Origin: Alviniconcha marisindica
Taxonomy: Eukaryota; Mollusca; Gastropoda; Provannidae
Length of the DNA stretch: 64,000 nucleotides
Direction of reading: 5' to 3'
Assembly (NCBI GenBank): GCA_018857735.1
Contig: JABMCL010002216.1
Location: 675,001 to 739,000 of the forward strand
Each line of letters begins with the position of its first letter. The first letter of the stretch is position 1. Shown piece after piece: positions 12,167 to 63,460 of the stretch. The position numbers and the translations under genes are program-made. The notes under the pieces were generated by a model. That model was not told the origin of the DNA and did not search any database. It worked only from the letters and a program-made list of their open reading frames with translations.

Positions 12167-13193
12167 CCTTAACCCCTACGAACATCCATGGACTTGCATC
12201 TATATTTTGAATACAAGCCCGTAGAAAAGGCGCCACATCTGGGCGCCAGTTGAATCTTGTGGTTCGTATCACATAGGTGGAGCAAGGCGGGCGGGTCCAT
12301 AATATAACGTTATGGAAAGACACTTGACAGATAAGAAAGCAGGCTATCACGTTCTCTTCGGTTATGTTCTAAAAAGCCCAGTTGTCACACAGCTGATAGT
12401 TTCACTCGGAAAATATGAGTACCTCTGACCCGGTTCTATGGCTGGCATGTGCGTTGGTCTTTGGTGACGCGTGTTTATCATTAAAGTGGCGCGAATCAGT
12501 CCGATTTGAAATTCACGATGCTTAGTAATAATACTAATAAATGCAATCGTTTGTAATGCGCCGAATCTCTCTGTGATACATGTGTGAGGCTCAAAGATCA
12601 AACGTTACAACAACACACAAAAGGCTAATTTAATAATGCATCACTTGTCTCACCCCGTCGCCCACTTTCTCCCGTCTCTTCTCTGTAATGGAAAACGGTA
12701 GGAACACGGGCGCCATACCATTAATTATCACGTTGCCATGTCCGGTGAATCAACGCTAATTAACTTAGTTCCTTGCAGACAGCCGTTGCTTCTCTCACTC
12801 TCTGTCTCTCTCTCTCTCTCTCTCTTTGGCAACAGAGCTCTCTGCAAGGCTTTTTCGCGGCAAGCATGTATCGGTTTTTGAGAGCATGTTTATCGAAGCA
12901 ACAGTACCAGCACCGCGGTCTATCAGTATCATCTCCTGGCGGGCAAAGCGCCTAGTACCAGCCTCTGTAGTAGGGGTACGACCATGTACACGGCAGTTTC
13001 GGTGGCTGGAGCCGACTTTAGTAGGCACTCAACGAGCGTTGTGCTTGTGGTACGGAGGGTCTTTTACGAGTTTCACCTGCATGAAAAGGTCAGTGAAAAT
13101 AAATACGGGGGGAGCTGGTAAGTACTGGCACTTATTTCTGACACAAGGATGCTCGATCCAGGAAGTGCAAGAAAAGGAGTGGGTGTGGGTGGT

Positions 13194-13506
<313 letters not shown>

Positions 13507-14344
13507 ACACCTAGAGATCAGATCTTGCTCCGCGAAAGGTGATGCCAGCGCTGGAGTCGGAGAGTTGTGTTTGTTTTTGTACGATGGAGGTTTGGTTATG
13601 CAGCCGCCGCACGAGGCGAACTGTCTGTCGTCAGGGGTGACGTGGCACTGTGCCTTCCTCTCCTGGCCATGAGTCTTCCTTCCTGCCTTCCTGTACCTGT
13701 TCTTCCACTTCTGACGCAAGCTGTGCTGTGTCGGAAAAGAAGATGTAATCCGTGTTTTTGTTGCGCTGGGTGTTCAGAGCCTAGGAGCATTTTTTGTTTT
13801 GTTCTTGCTGACCTTTTGCCTTGGTGGAATAAGTCCCCCGGCTGGATACCGCGGACGCGGAAATATGTTTCTGTCTCAGTCTCTTTCCCCCCTTTTCTGT
13901 CTGTCCGGTCTGTCTCTGTTTTTGCACCCCACCCCCCCCTACCCCCCTTTCTCTGTCTCTCTGTGTCTGTCTGTCGGCTGAGAACCCAGGCGAGCTATCA
14001 GACGTTTCCTCTTTTGAACCCATGGTGTGGGTCAGAATATAGCTTTGTATACTTCGCCTACTGCCAGGAATTCTAATTCCAGTCTTCTCGGTTCATTCAA
14101 TTTAATGTCCTCTCTTTCCTCTCCATAGAAAGTGACGCGTGTTATTAATAATGAGTCATGCCTGTTTTGGTGCTTATTACTGGATGACTGTGTTTTCATC
14201 CTGATGTGAGCTTCACGCTTGACTGGATGTAATTTCTGTGAAACAGCTGACTGATGGATGACGTCCTGCGATTTCTTTGTTGGAAATGCTAAACAGAAAC
14301 CGGTGAATGTGCCTTGTATTTACTCTCATGCCGGATGGGGAAGT

Positions 14345-14425
14345 TAGCGTAGGTGATTCGGGTCGTCGTTGTTCTGTTCGTGTGACGTCTTCGGGACGTT
14401 AACCAGCCCCTCTTTATTTGTGTGA
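14345..14425 (+). repeat. Dispersed repeat family C, copy 1
   Basis: Shares the pattern GCGTAGGTGATTC...GTGTGACGTCTT...CGTTAACC-CCCCT with 18620-18690 (+) and 22622-22690 (-). Function unknown. Confidence 0.6.
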
Positions 14426-14763
14426 CTGCACATGTCCAAACACGGCTGACCAGTTACTCACGGACCACTTATCACCACGATAGCCTATCGTGTTTTTTTT
14501 ATTTTTATATCAGAAGCGTTGCCAGAGAGGTCAGTGGAGAGGAGCAGATAGGTGCTGACCTTTGCAGAGCGACACCTCGCGCGTGACTTCAGCACGCGAT
14601 AAGAGTCAAGCGTATTTATATTGACTATAACATCTGTTTGCCGCAGCTAGCTGTTTGCTAGGTTTCCACGCTAGGTTTCCACGCTTGTTTCCGAGTGTCC
14701 ACAGCTCTGTGTAACCCTCGTCAGTGTCCACATACCCTCACTTCCTGTGCACGCCATCCTTTG

Positions 14764-14984
14764 CCCCCCCCCCCCCCCCCCCCCCCCACAGTGTCCGTTC
14801 CATTGGTAACAAGCGGTCATCATTTCACCTCTCATTCCTCCTCCAGCCCTGTCTTGTGGCAGAAAAGAACCCGGATTCCGGGGATGTTTTTGCAGGATTG
14901 CGTGGCGCCGTAAGTTCTGACTCAGTCCGTGCTGTCCTTTTGTGTGTGTGTGTGTTTGAAAATAGCCTTGTTACGGGAGCAGTG

Positions 14985-15053
<69 letters not shown>

Positions 15054-15083
15054 CTTCTTAGGGATGATTGAAGAAATTCGGGA

Positions 15084-15121
<38 letters not shown>
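14764..15121 (+). repeat. Poly-C and (TG)n tracts
   Basis: Poly-C 14764-14787; TG repeats 14985-15050 and 15087-15120. Confidence 0.9.
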
Positions 15122-15122
<1 letters not shown>

Positions 15123-15353
15123 TGGTATACGGGCGTATGTACATGTGCGTGTTTATAAAAGCGAAAGTAAGACGAAAGCTAGTTGAGTGCTGCTTGCTTG
15201 GGGTGGAAGTGCAGTGGAGTGTCTTCATGCCCGCATCCAGATGATTGCGTCGTCTGGATCGCTCAGCCGACTACTTCTGTCCTTGCGTTTTGCCATCGCT
15301 TCTCCCTAGCTGTAATTCCTTTGGTTTTAGTTCAATAAAAAAATAAAAAGGGA

Positions 15354-15383
15354 AGGGGGGGGGTGGGGGGGGGGGGGGGGGGG
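15354..15383 (+). repeat. Poly-G tract
   Basis: Nearly pure G interrupted by two T. Confidence 0.85.
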
Positions 15384-15663
15384 TGGCAAGAATAGGAATC
15401 ATAGAACACAACTGCAGGGCGGTGCGTAGATTTATGGCCTTCGAGTGTGGCAGCCGCCATGTGACGGTTACAGTAAAACGCAATTCATTGAATCCAGCTG
15501 GCACAGGAGGATTAAAAAAAAAAAAAAAGGTTAAACAACCCATACGCCTCTTCTTACGTTATAGCTCACTGATCGTACACTCGTGAACAATCGGAAGCCG
15601 TGAAACTCGATCACACACAGACCAGAAGCTGGCGTTATTAATGATTTATTTGCTTCTTCTTCT

Positions 15664-15667
<4 letters not shown>

Positions 15668-15729
<62 letters not shown>
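15668..15729 (+). repeat. (CT)n microsatellite
   Basis: Pure CT of about 30 units after a short CTT run. Confidence 0.95.
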
Positions 15730-15731
<2 letters not shown>

Positions 15732-16041
15732 ATTTTATTTTATTTTATCTTGAATCCCTCATTCAGCTCAAGGCACACGCTGACATTGGCGGCAGACGCC
15801 ACCTGTCTTTGACGTACACCGGTAATAACAGCGGTGTCACTTCTCCCCTGGTGCTACACGGCCAGCCAACAGCCGGGTCCGTTGTGTTCAGTGTCTCTGC
15901 CGGCAGACGTGCCCCTTCTTCCGTCCGTCTGTGTACGCTGTCCGTGGGCAACAAAAGGGGGTCAGAGGTCGCCGCTGGTCATTGCTTGTTGACCCGTGTG
16001 CCACGTCTTGTGGTTGGACCACATCTGGCGATGTTGCAGTT

Positions 16042-16079
16042 CGGGGGGGCGGGGGAGGGGGGGGGGGGGGGGGGGGGGT
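16042..16079 (+). repeat. Poly-G tract
   Basis: G run of about 36 with C and A interruptions near its start. Confidence 0.85.
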
Positions 16080-16230
16080 AAAGTTGGACCGTGTTTTGGG
16101 ACAGTAGTAGTGAGCTCTCGTCTGAAACTCCCCAAGCACTGGTTTACGACATCGGAGGAAGTGTGCCGGAAAGCGAAGCTTGGAGTGTGCTATCCTCTTT
16201 AAAGGCAGAATGCACGCAGTAGGCCGACGT

Positions 16231-16401
16231 CATAGTTCATGAGCTGTGTGAGAGTCGAGGTGGCCGTCCTGGGCTGTCCGTCCTAACGAGCCTTCTGGTT
16301 TCCGTGGACGTAAAGTTATATTGAACCATGCTTCGGCATTGGTCTCTTCTTGTCCCTAATATGTCAACTGACATCTGAGGACATTAAGCAACACTACCTA
16401 C
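16231..16401 (+). repeat. Dispersed repeat family B, long form
   Basis: Reads GAGCTGTGTGAGAGTCGAGG then TGGCCGTCCTGGGC, a TCCTAACGAGCC...CCGTGGACGTAAAG module, and a second similar module ending GACATTAAGCAACACTACC. Almost identical to 52556-52728 over about 171 bp. Confidence 0.85.
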
Positions 16402-16414
16402 CGTAGGCCGACGA

Positions 16415-16475
16415 TTGCCCGTCCCTAATAAGCCTTATGGTTTATGTGGACGTTGTGCACCATGTTTACGTACTT
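16415..16475 (+). repeat. SINE-like tail, family A
   Basis: GTCCCTAATAAGCC then TTTATGTGGACGTTGTGCAC and CATGTTTAC; same module as the 3' end of the SINE at 20090-20376. Confidence 0.7.
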
Positions 16476-16599
16476 CCGTAGGCCTAGTCTACGCCATTAA
16501 TGTAGCCATTGTCTGCTGCTTTATTGCCAAGACTAAATAATCTCGGTTAAACGCCCAGATCACGAGAAAACTGACACTGAGGAAAACTTCCGAGCTCTC

Positions 16600-16729
<130 letters not shown>

Positions 16730-18317
16730 GCAGTTTAGATGTGCACGCGCCCAACACTGAACTACAGCTGCCATTGACTTGAGCAGTCGATGGGGGAACT
16801 AGATTACGCCTAAGTGTTTGCTTTGGGGCGGGGGCAGAGTTGCTTCCCATTTTGCTGGGGCAGCGTGCATGAAGTGTATGTAGACTGCTGGGGCCTTAAC
16901 TATGAATCGGGACTACGGTAGGCCAGGCCTAAACCAAAGTCCCTGACTTTGGAGTCCGAGACTTTGAGTTAGGCAAGTTCGTATACATGGACGCGGACAG
17001 AGTCTCAAGCGCAGTGAGTTTGGGTACACCAGAGAATAGCGCTATACAAAAGTTATTTATTATTATTATTATGATAAGAAAGTGGTCATCACACGCGTCA
17101 TCGCTTGTGCTAACTTTAGACGGGGCAATCCCATCTGGGCATGCGCACCGACACGCTTCGTTCATTTTCCTGCGACGTATTTCGCACGCGCAACCATCGG
17201 TAAACATAAACATTAGGTGAAGGCATGCCTGGCAGGCCCCGATTCTGGATGTGATTCGCCATGTTTTACTTCTGCAACTCCCAAGCGATCTCGACGAGGT
17301 CATTATTCGTAAAAACGCTAATCTATCGACATCTTCGATGGAGTATTCTTCTTGGCATTTACTGAATCGAGTAACCGTAGCATCGTCTGCTGCGTCGGCC
17401 ATTTTGAACTTGTCAGAAAGGCGTGTGTGAAATCAGGTAGCCTACGCTGTGCAGATGAATTTAAATAACAAGAAAATAAATCAAGTGTAATGTAAGACGT
17501 CAAGCAAACTTGCTCTCATAATAATATGCAAACATTAAATCGTACGATCACACTAATCAGTCATTATGCCTGCGTCGCTCGGCGAGTGCGACCTTTCTTC
17601 CCTCCAAAATGAAAGAGCTTTGGCCGACGAACTCATTTGACGAAGTAAACGAAAGAAGAAGAAAAATTTATTAAAAAGAGAGAGAAGCCACTGGATTCAG
17701 ACGTAACAACAGCAACAACAGCAACAAACAAACAAAAAAACTAAAAACTAAAACTAACAAAAACAACAAGAAAAACCAACTTTCCAAGCATAACAAGGCT
17801 AAAAGCAGCCATAGTCCCGGGCCTACGACCTTTAGTCCAGCGAAATCGCTAGCGTAAATATCGGCTGTTTAGGCCCGATGTTTCGGCCCGGACTTTGGTG
17901 TAGTCCCGGTCCGTGGTTACCATTTTGGGGCCATTGTCAATAGCCTTGAGATTTAGGCCGGCCTACCGCTTTAGGCCCGATTGATAGGTAAGGCCCCTAA
18001 AGTCGTCACGCTGCGCCAGTGTGAGTGGTGAATTAAATGAAGATTGTCTGCCCGTGTCATGTTGTGCTGGATGCCTGCTGGGTACTAAGACTGGACGCCT
18101 TGCAGGGCCAGTTCTGCGGTTTCTTGCTCTGTTGTGTTAAAATCATGATTTATTGTGTCTTACGCGGGCAGGTAGACGCCCGCTGCTTGGCAGTTTGTGA
18201 CGTAACAATTCAAAAACGGGTTTATGATTGTGAAAAGGAAAAGAGGAAGTGGCTTGTGGTAAACTGACAGGCCGTTGGTCGCGTTTAATTAATAACTTAA
18301 GTTTGTTTTCTATTGTC

Positions 18318-18434
<117 letters not shown>

Positions 18435-18619
18435 CGTGCGTGCGTGTGTGCGGAGAGAGAGATTGCATGCGTACATGTGTGACATGTGTAACCCAAAGGA
18501 GGGTGCACGTGTGCTCACAGTCATGCTCCAGTCAAGTTCTCACACACTGTTACATGTACCTTTGGTGCAGTTTAATAATAATACGTACCTTGCATTATTT
18601 TACTGGCAAGCTGAGAGAG

Positions 18620-18690
18620 TTCCCGTAGGCGATTCCGGCCTTTGTTCACGTGACATCTTTCCAGCGCCAATTAACCCCCTTTGTTGGTTG
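18620..18690 (+). repeat. Dispersed repeat family C, copy 2
   Basis: CCCGTAGGCGATTCCGG then TTCACGTGACATCTTTCCAG and TTAACCCCCTTTGTTGG; inverted match at 22622-22690. Confidence 0.65.
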
Positions 18691-18967
18691 ATGTGATACA
18701 GTAGAAAACGAAAATTTAGAATTCATCGTTTTCATCGCTGTGCATACACGTCGCTCCTGGACTTGAATGTACGCCGTCAGCGCAGCGTCCATCTGCATGA
18801 CTGATCAGCCTCTGAACAGCTGGCCTCTTGCACTTCACGTACCCCACTCTCCTCCCGTCTACCCCCCGTCCCTTCTGCACCCCTCTTTTGTCCCTTGTTC
18901 CTGTGCAGTGCTCCCATGGGTCTTTCACTGTCGTTGTCATGGATGCCCGTTGTGGAGTCCCTTTGTC

Positions 18968-19075
18968 CCCCCCCCCCCCCCCTTCCCACCGCAGCCGTCT
19001 CTGTCTCTCTCTCTCTGTCTCTCTGTCTCTCTCTCCCGCCCGCCCTCCCACTCTCTCTGTCTCCCCCGGCGGCCC
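18968..19075 (+). repeat. C- and CT-rich tract
   Basis: Poly-C at 18968-18982, then CTCT/CTGT-rich sequence. Confidence 0.8.
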
Positions 19076-19549
19076 TTATGATTCCTTGGCCAGTTGATGG
19101 CTGGACCCTGTGTGTTCAGGTTTTGAAATGGCTTGATCGGTCGGTCGGTCTGGCGGCCGGGTATTGCTCAGTTGCTGTCGCTTTAGTGCCAGTAGTAGTA
19201 CCTGTGTCATCTTTAGTGTCGTGTACACCCAGCGTATCGTCGTGGGGATTTGTTTGCTGCTCTGGCTGTAAACCATTGGCGGTCAACATTGACTTGTTAC
19301 GTTGGTTACGTTGAGGAGACGGGCGGTCTGGGTGGAGTGATAGCGTTGACGGCCTTGTGCTAGTGCTGGCTGGTTCATATAAATTGTACGACGTGCAAAC
19401 ATGCTCCAGAATCGTGCTGTTGGTGTAAGATTTTTTATTTTTTTATTTTTTAAAGAATGGTGTTTGTTTGTTTTTGTTATAGATGTGTACATGCTGTACG
19501 AATATCCGTGTTGCATTCAGTACTGCTACTCCTAAGTTTTCGGTACAAG

Positions 19550-19551
<2 letters not shown>

Positions 19552-19618
<67 letters not shown>
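19552..19618 (+). repeat. (GA)n microsatellite
   Basis: Pure GA of about 33 units. Confidence 0.95.
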
Positions 19619-19619
<1 letters not shown>

Positions 19620-20008
19620 AACCAGTTGATTGTTCAGTTAATTGTGTTTCACCAGTGCACTGTCTCGTTTCTCCAAAGCACACGTGCAACGATGACATTG
19701 AAGCTGTTGAACTTGTTTTGTAACTTATATCATATCACACCGTTGCGTGTGGTGCCAGACCGGCTGTGTCTTCTCCTTTCCCTGGCGCGGCCTTTCAAAG
19801 GACTCTTCGTGCGGGGCATTATTCAGTTGTCATTGCCGGCAGTGCTGTCGCAGGAAGTTCTGTAGTCCTTGCAGACTCAGCAACAGCGCCGAGCAGTTGT
19901 GAGTAACGAGAGGGTGGTTTCGTGACGGTAACGCCGGTGACCTTCGTCTTGACTGACCGACCGAGACTCTAATAAACGCCGTTTTTTTTGTTTGTTCGTG
20001 TGTTGCAG

Positions 20009-57937
<37,929 letters not shown>

Positions 57938-58461
57938 GTGAGTTCATAGGTACGTACAGCCGACGGGGCCTTCTTCTTCTTCTTCCTGTAGTCGTCACTT
58001 TGTCATGTGTCTGCGTGTGTCAGTGCGGAATGGCAAGACCTTATGTGAACAGAGTGACTGACATCTTTTGGCCTTGGATTGCTAATTCAGGAACATTTAT
58101 AGAACACATGTCATTTTACTGGTGAAGAGGTCTCCTTCCTCTTGGCTTCTGTGACATCAGTGATCCTGATGTCAGTATTGAGTTAGATCATGTACTGATG
58201 GAAGTGCTACTGTTCTGCATTATCAGGTATTGACAGGAGTGACGCTTGGCTGTTTGGTAGTTCTGTGTTTTAGCAGAATCTCACGCAGATTGAGCAAGGA
58301 TGTTATATATATTATGTTTAAGAAGTGCACAAAATGACAACAAAACAGGAACATGGCTGAGAGAGTCAGAAGGTGTGACTGCAGTTTGTGGCTGTCAAAA
58401 ACTGTGCAGGGGAAAAATGGGGGGAAATATTTTAAACAGAAGAAAGAAGTCTTCCTTGTGT

Positions 58462-58480
58462 CCCCCCCCCCCCCCCCCCA
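58462..58480 (+). repeat. Poly-C tract
   Basis: C run of about 17. Confidence 0.8.
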
Positions 58481-58837
58481 CCCCAACCAAAAAACAACAA
58501 CACATTAAGATAAAGAACTTTGCAACTGAAAGTATTAAAAGATTTTTTGAAGTTTAGCTTTTGTGGACCATGTGTGTTGATTATGGGTGGTTTGATATGA
58601 TTTAAATGTCAGGTTTGACAGCTTACTTCACTTGTTTAATTTGATTTCATTCATCAATAATTATGGTCAACATAAGCAAGTGTGAGGATCCAGAACCAGT
58701 CAAATCTGCAACCAACATAGTAATTATGATGCAGTGGTAATTTGCTAAAATGGACCTAAATCAGTAAATATTAGTAATAATGATAATTATAATACATTAC
58801 TGGTGGTACAGCATAGTTGTGTTTAGTATAGCTGCTT

Positions 58838-58902
58838 GTCCATAGCATAAGGGAGATAATCTGGTGTTACGGTGCAGATCCATAGCATAAGGGAGATAAT
58901 CT
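58838..58902 (+). repeat. ~39-bp direct repeat, 2 copies
   Basis: CCATAGCATAAGGGAGATAA at 58840 and 58879. Confidence 0.9.
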
Positions 58903-60477
58903 TGCACCGTGACTGTGTGGACACATTGACATTGTGTGCAAACTCTGTATTGAAATTGAAGCAAGATTTTTTTTAAATACACAGTAAAGTTAGTCACTCT
59001 TTTCTCAAAGGATACATGTATTATATATATTACAGTGTCATTTACATGTTGGTGCCAGGGTTTGTAAAGCATGTGCATCAAATGGAAAATGGGTTTTCTT
59101 TTATCAGTTGTATGGATGGGAATTTTAGAAATTATTTCTAGTTCAGTTGAGTGAAAGTTTGGTTAAACAGTAAGGAGGTAAGCATACACATAACTTTTTT
59201 TCTTTGGGTCTTCAGTTTCGACACTGAAAGGAAAACACTCCTGCCCTGAACACTGAGCCACATTGAGGTTTAGTGTAGAACATTGGTGTAAAAAAGACAT
59301 TTAAAAAAAAAAACATTAATAAAAAAGGGAAAAAAAATAATCAAAGAGCTGTCTTTCTGTGAATGGTGGCCTGTTTTGTAATGTGCATATGACTGGTTTA
59401 ATGAAGAACGATGAATCTTCTATTTTTTGTTTTTGCCTGATTCTCTCTGCCTTCCCCTTACTGGTCCTCTGGAGTCTGTAAAGATTTTGGTCAGGGAAAA
59501 CCTGTTGATGTGTACGTGTGTTGCGGGGTTTCAGATGGGAAAGATGGCGGCCGAGAAAAGGGTCATGTGTGCCCGTGGATCGGTGAGAATTCACTGTGAC
59601 CGCATTAAAACGTGCTTTGTAAACGTTTAAAACTTCACCCGCAGTGCACTCACATTGTGTGGCCGTGTGTGATCGCGAGTGTGTTGGTCAAAGTACTGTA
59701 ACCTACTCACTTACCTTCATCCTTGTGACCATCTGGTTGACCTCAACTGATCAAGTGCAACACCGCATAACTCGTGTGTGTTTGTACCCCCATCCCTCTT
59801 GTTGAGTAACATTTTTGGTACTGGTAGAGAGTCACTGTTGTTGGTTTGACAGTTAATTTAAACCTGACACCTGTGCGCAGTTCAGTTGAGAATCCCAAAG
59901 ATTAGGCAAGTCACATCTAGCATGGATTGTGTACCGTGAAGTGGTTGAGATGAAATTTGCATTGTTGCGTTTTGGACGGGACCGTAGATTTTAATGCACT
60001 AGTAACTGAAAAATGTATCAAGCTAGGCTAGTTGGTTGTTTCGGTAGAAATTAATTGGCTCATGTAACATATAAGTAGCTGTAGACTGCATGCACTCTTC
60101 AGGATCTGGAGCGTATTGATTATCCATGATTTGAAAAAGATATTACTGTTATTTTTCTTTTTTTGGTGTTGTTTATTTTTTGTGCTTTGTTCCCATTGTA
60201 CCCTTTATGTGATTGTATTATAATCATTGTCTGAGTGAACATGTTTTTGTTGTTGTTGTTTTGACTCCGTTTGTATGAGTGTTGTTTATTCATCTGTCAG
60301 CCCTCAAGGCTATTCATGGAGAAAACTTGATGTTGGCTTTTCGTCCAAGACTCTTGTCAGCAAGATCTTTCAAACTTTGCATTAAATAACTCCATTGTTT
60401 TTTTGTTTTGTTTTTAATTAAAATTTTAAAAAATTATTTTTTATTTTTAGTCATTCTCATCGGTTTCTGTCAATTAA

Positions 60478-60530
60478 CTTGGTGTTTTACACCCAGTCAC
60501 CCGTTACGGATATATTAGGGTGGCTGATGT
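60478..60530 (-). repeat. Family D-like tail
   Basis: Plus strand TTGGTGTTTTACACCCAGTC is the reverse complement of GACTGGGTGTAAAACACC, close to the family D end. Confidence 0.5.
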
Positions 60531-60654
60531 AATGTAATTTTGTGACAATGATGATATTACTTAAAACAAATGCATTTGATGACAAAGGAATTAGGAGTCT
60601 GAAATACTGTAGCACTTGACTTTTGCATTCTTAAGATGTGAAAGGTTTATAGTA

Positions 60655-60725
60655 ATTAATAATAATAATACATAAATTTTCTATAGCGCTATTCCCCGCT
60701 GAGTGAGCTTAACACGCTGGTTCAC
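60655..60725 (+). repeat. Possible SINE end or dispersed repeat
   Basis: AAT repeat followed by TTTTCTATAGCGCTATTCCC and GAGTGAGCTTAACACGCTGG. The form resembles dispersed repeats of marine invertebrates, but there is no second copy in this window. Confidence 0.3.
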
Positions 60726-60939
60726 ATACATGTACATAATATATACCATTTACCTTTACTAACATATCATATACAAGCAATAATACATGCTTAATAAATT
60801 ACAGTAATATAAAACAAGTACTTGTAAAAATGGCGCATAAAATAACTGTTATAAAACATAGCGACGTTACAATAATTTAAAACAGGTACATAATTATAAA
60901 GCAGTGTACTAAGTAATTAGTATTATTACTACCCTAAAA

Positions 60940-60966
60940 CGCACACACACACACACACACACACAC
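60940..60966 (+). repeat. (CA)n microsatellite
   Basis: About 13 CA units. Confidence 0.9.
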
Positions 60967-62527
60967 AAAAACAAAACAAAAAAACACGCAGTGCCAGTTA
61001 CTGGAGAGAATTGTTGCTGCTTACTGACTTACGCAGCATTTTGATTTTAAAACCATCAGCTGGATATGAAATAACGATGTTTTGAGTTTGATATGAGTTG
61101 TGCTTTTTGCCACCCATTCGAATATTGTCTGATTTAGAAAGTAAAAATAAATCTGTATAGAGATAAATCCCAAATTAAATGGATTTACTCCCTCCCTTTC
61201 TGCATGTTGAATTCATCCTGCTGGAACCACACTGCCCTGCCACCTGCCCTCTGTCACAACATGCAAAAGGACACAACATCCAGTCTTTTCCCAGATTCTT
61301 TTCCATCTCCCTCCCTCTTCCCCCCACCCCCCTCCACCCACCTTCCTCCACTTACTGCACTAGTTTGTTTGATTTCCGTACCCTTTTGGTGAGCAGTTTG
61401 TTTGAGTACTGAAGAGAAATGACCAGCATCTAGTACTAGATGTGTTGATTATTTCAGTGTGAATGCAGCCGCTGTTCAGGATCTACTTTCTACCTTTTCG
61501 TGAACAAAGTGTCATGTTGTTTTGGTGGCTGTTTAGTTTCCCCCCTCCATATTACCAGTTGTAGATCATACAACATTTCTTAATCAACAGTTGCAAACGA
61601 ACAGTTCATCAGTGCTTCAGAAGCTATAGATGGAATTTTTGTTATTTTCTGGGGTTTTTGTATGGAGAACGGCAATATACTGAAAATGATGAATAGATGC
61701 ATACAAATTCAGCTTGGATTTAAAAGCTGTAGTATTAGTATTAGTAATTGTTTTTATGTGATAAATATGGTGGGCAGAATTTCTCTGTTTGAACTGCATG
61801 AGTTGTCAGGGTATGGGTACTGTTGTTGTGGAAAATGTCTAAGTGGCTTTTGGTTGTGCATGCATTGTGGTTCTGTTGTACGGGTTTCACTTCACTGTCT
61901 CTTCTGTTTCTGTCTCGAAGGCTCCATTTTAAAGTGGATTTTATCAACCATTCTTTGTTGTCTTTTAGGGTTTTCATGTGTTCCTTATTTCTGCAAGTGT
62001 GGTGTTGTTGGATTCTGTCCCACTCATTTTCAGCCTTTTTACCCTCTTATGTTTATGTATCATTGTATGTTCAACTTTAATTTTTCTTCTTTCTTTTATT
62101 CAACAGTGTTAATGTTTCTTGGTGGTAGATTAGCTTACCCATCCCCAATTTTAAAATAAACTAATATCACAACTGTGCTATTGTTTACATTGTCCTCATC
62201 GAGCAATAAGTTGGTTCATACTTAATTAAAACCTCACGGCATAGAGAGAGAAAAAACACCAAAGCAAACAAAAGCAAAAACTGATTGAAGAAAATGTGAT
62301 TTTGTTCTTATTTGTACAGTTGTTTAGATCATTCATTATTATTATTGTTACATGCATGTACGGTATGTATTTAATTTCAATAGAAGTTTTGGTTGTTTTG
62401 CTTTTTTTTCAAGTTTGAAATCAACAAATTGATAACAGAAAAATCCTGTTGGTTCATAAGATATGTACCTGACACAGCATAATTTATTTTTATTTTTAAA
62501 TGCCTGCAGATTTATACTTAAGTTTAA

Positions 62528-62557
62528 ACACACACACGCATGCACACATGCTTGCAT

Positions 62558-62624
<67 letters not shown>
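62528..62624 (+). repeat. (CA)n microsatellite
   Basis: CACG/CATG start then about 35 CA units, followed by an AAT-rich patch at 62655-62685. Confidence 0.93.
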
Positions 62625-62629
<5 letters not shown>

Positions 62630-62967
62630 TGCTGATTCATAATATTTAAGCTAAATAATAATAATAATGATAATAATAATAATACAACAAAAAAGACAAC
62701 TAACAACTGCAGATTCAAATAAATTTACAAGATGAGCTCAGATCCCAAGTACTTAAAGATTACGTATTGAACATGGATTGCTGTGAACACAAGCGACAGG
62801 ATGGAGAGCACTGTGCCTTGATTGTATTAACCAAAGTCAGTGCCACTCAGCTGAAGGTCTTTGAGCTTTACCCAGTCATGAATTTTCAGACACCATGAAC
62901 AGAGTTGCATTTTTCTCATAATGCAATTCACAACAAGAATATCAAATATTTGGTAATACCAACACAC

Positions 62968-63125
62968 ACACAACACCAGCTTGACCTGTGATCTGTGACA
63001 CGCACATACACATGCACACATGCGCGCATGCATGGACACGTGCAATCATGCACATGCACACACCAGTTTGAACTGTTGTCTGTGCCACACTTGCGTGCAC
63101 ACATGCATGCACTCACTCACTTGCA
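62968..63125 (+). repeat. ~90-bp degenerate direct repeat
   Basis: CACCAGCTTGACCTGTGATC at 62973 and CACCAGTTTGAACTGTTGTC at 63061, each followed by CATG/CACA-rich sequence. Confidence 0.75.
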
Positions 63126-63276
63126 TACCGAAATCAGAGGTGGCAGAACTGGTACATGCTACTATTGCGATTGCGCTCTGTTAAAGGCAGACAACATTTA
63201 TAGTGTGGGATCTCTATAGTTTTACTGGGCCTCAGGGCAGGAGTGTTTAGCTCTGTGAAGAAAAAAAGCAACTGCA

Positions 63277-63278
63277 TG

Positions 63279-63309
<31 letters not shown>

Positions 63310-63460
63310 TTGTGTGTGTGTGTGTGTGTGTGTGTATGTCTGTGTGTGAGTGTGTGTGATGTGTGTGTGTGTGTGTATGTCTGTGTGTGAGAGTGTGTGT
63401 GTGTGTGTGTGTGTGGATGTCTGTGTGTGAGTGTGTGTGAGATGTGTGTGTGTGTATCAC
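63277..63460 (+). repeat. TG-rich array
   Basis: TG repeats with recurrent TATGTCTGTGTGTGAG inserts. Confidence 0.9.

Noticed and set aside
19096..19130. TGGCTGGACCC resembling the W-L-D-P end of a WW1 domain
   Set aside because: The required frame has a stop (TGA) directly upstream and no WW start precedes it.
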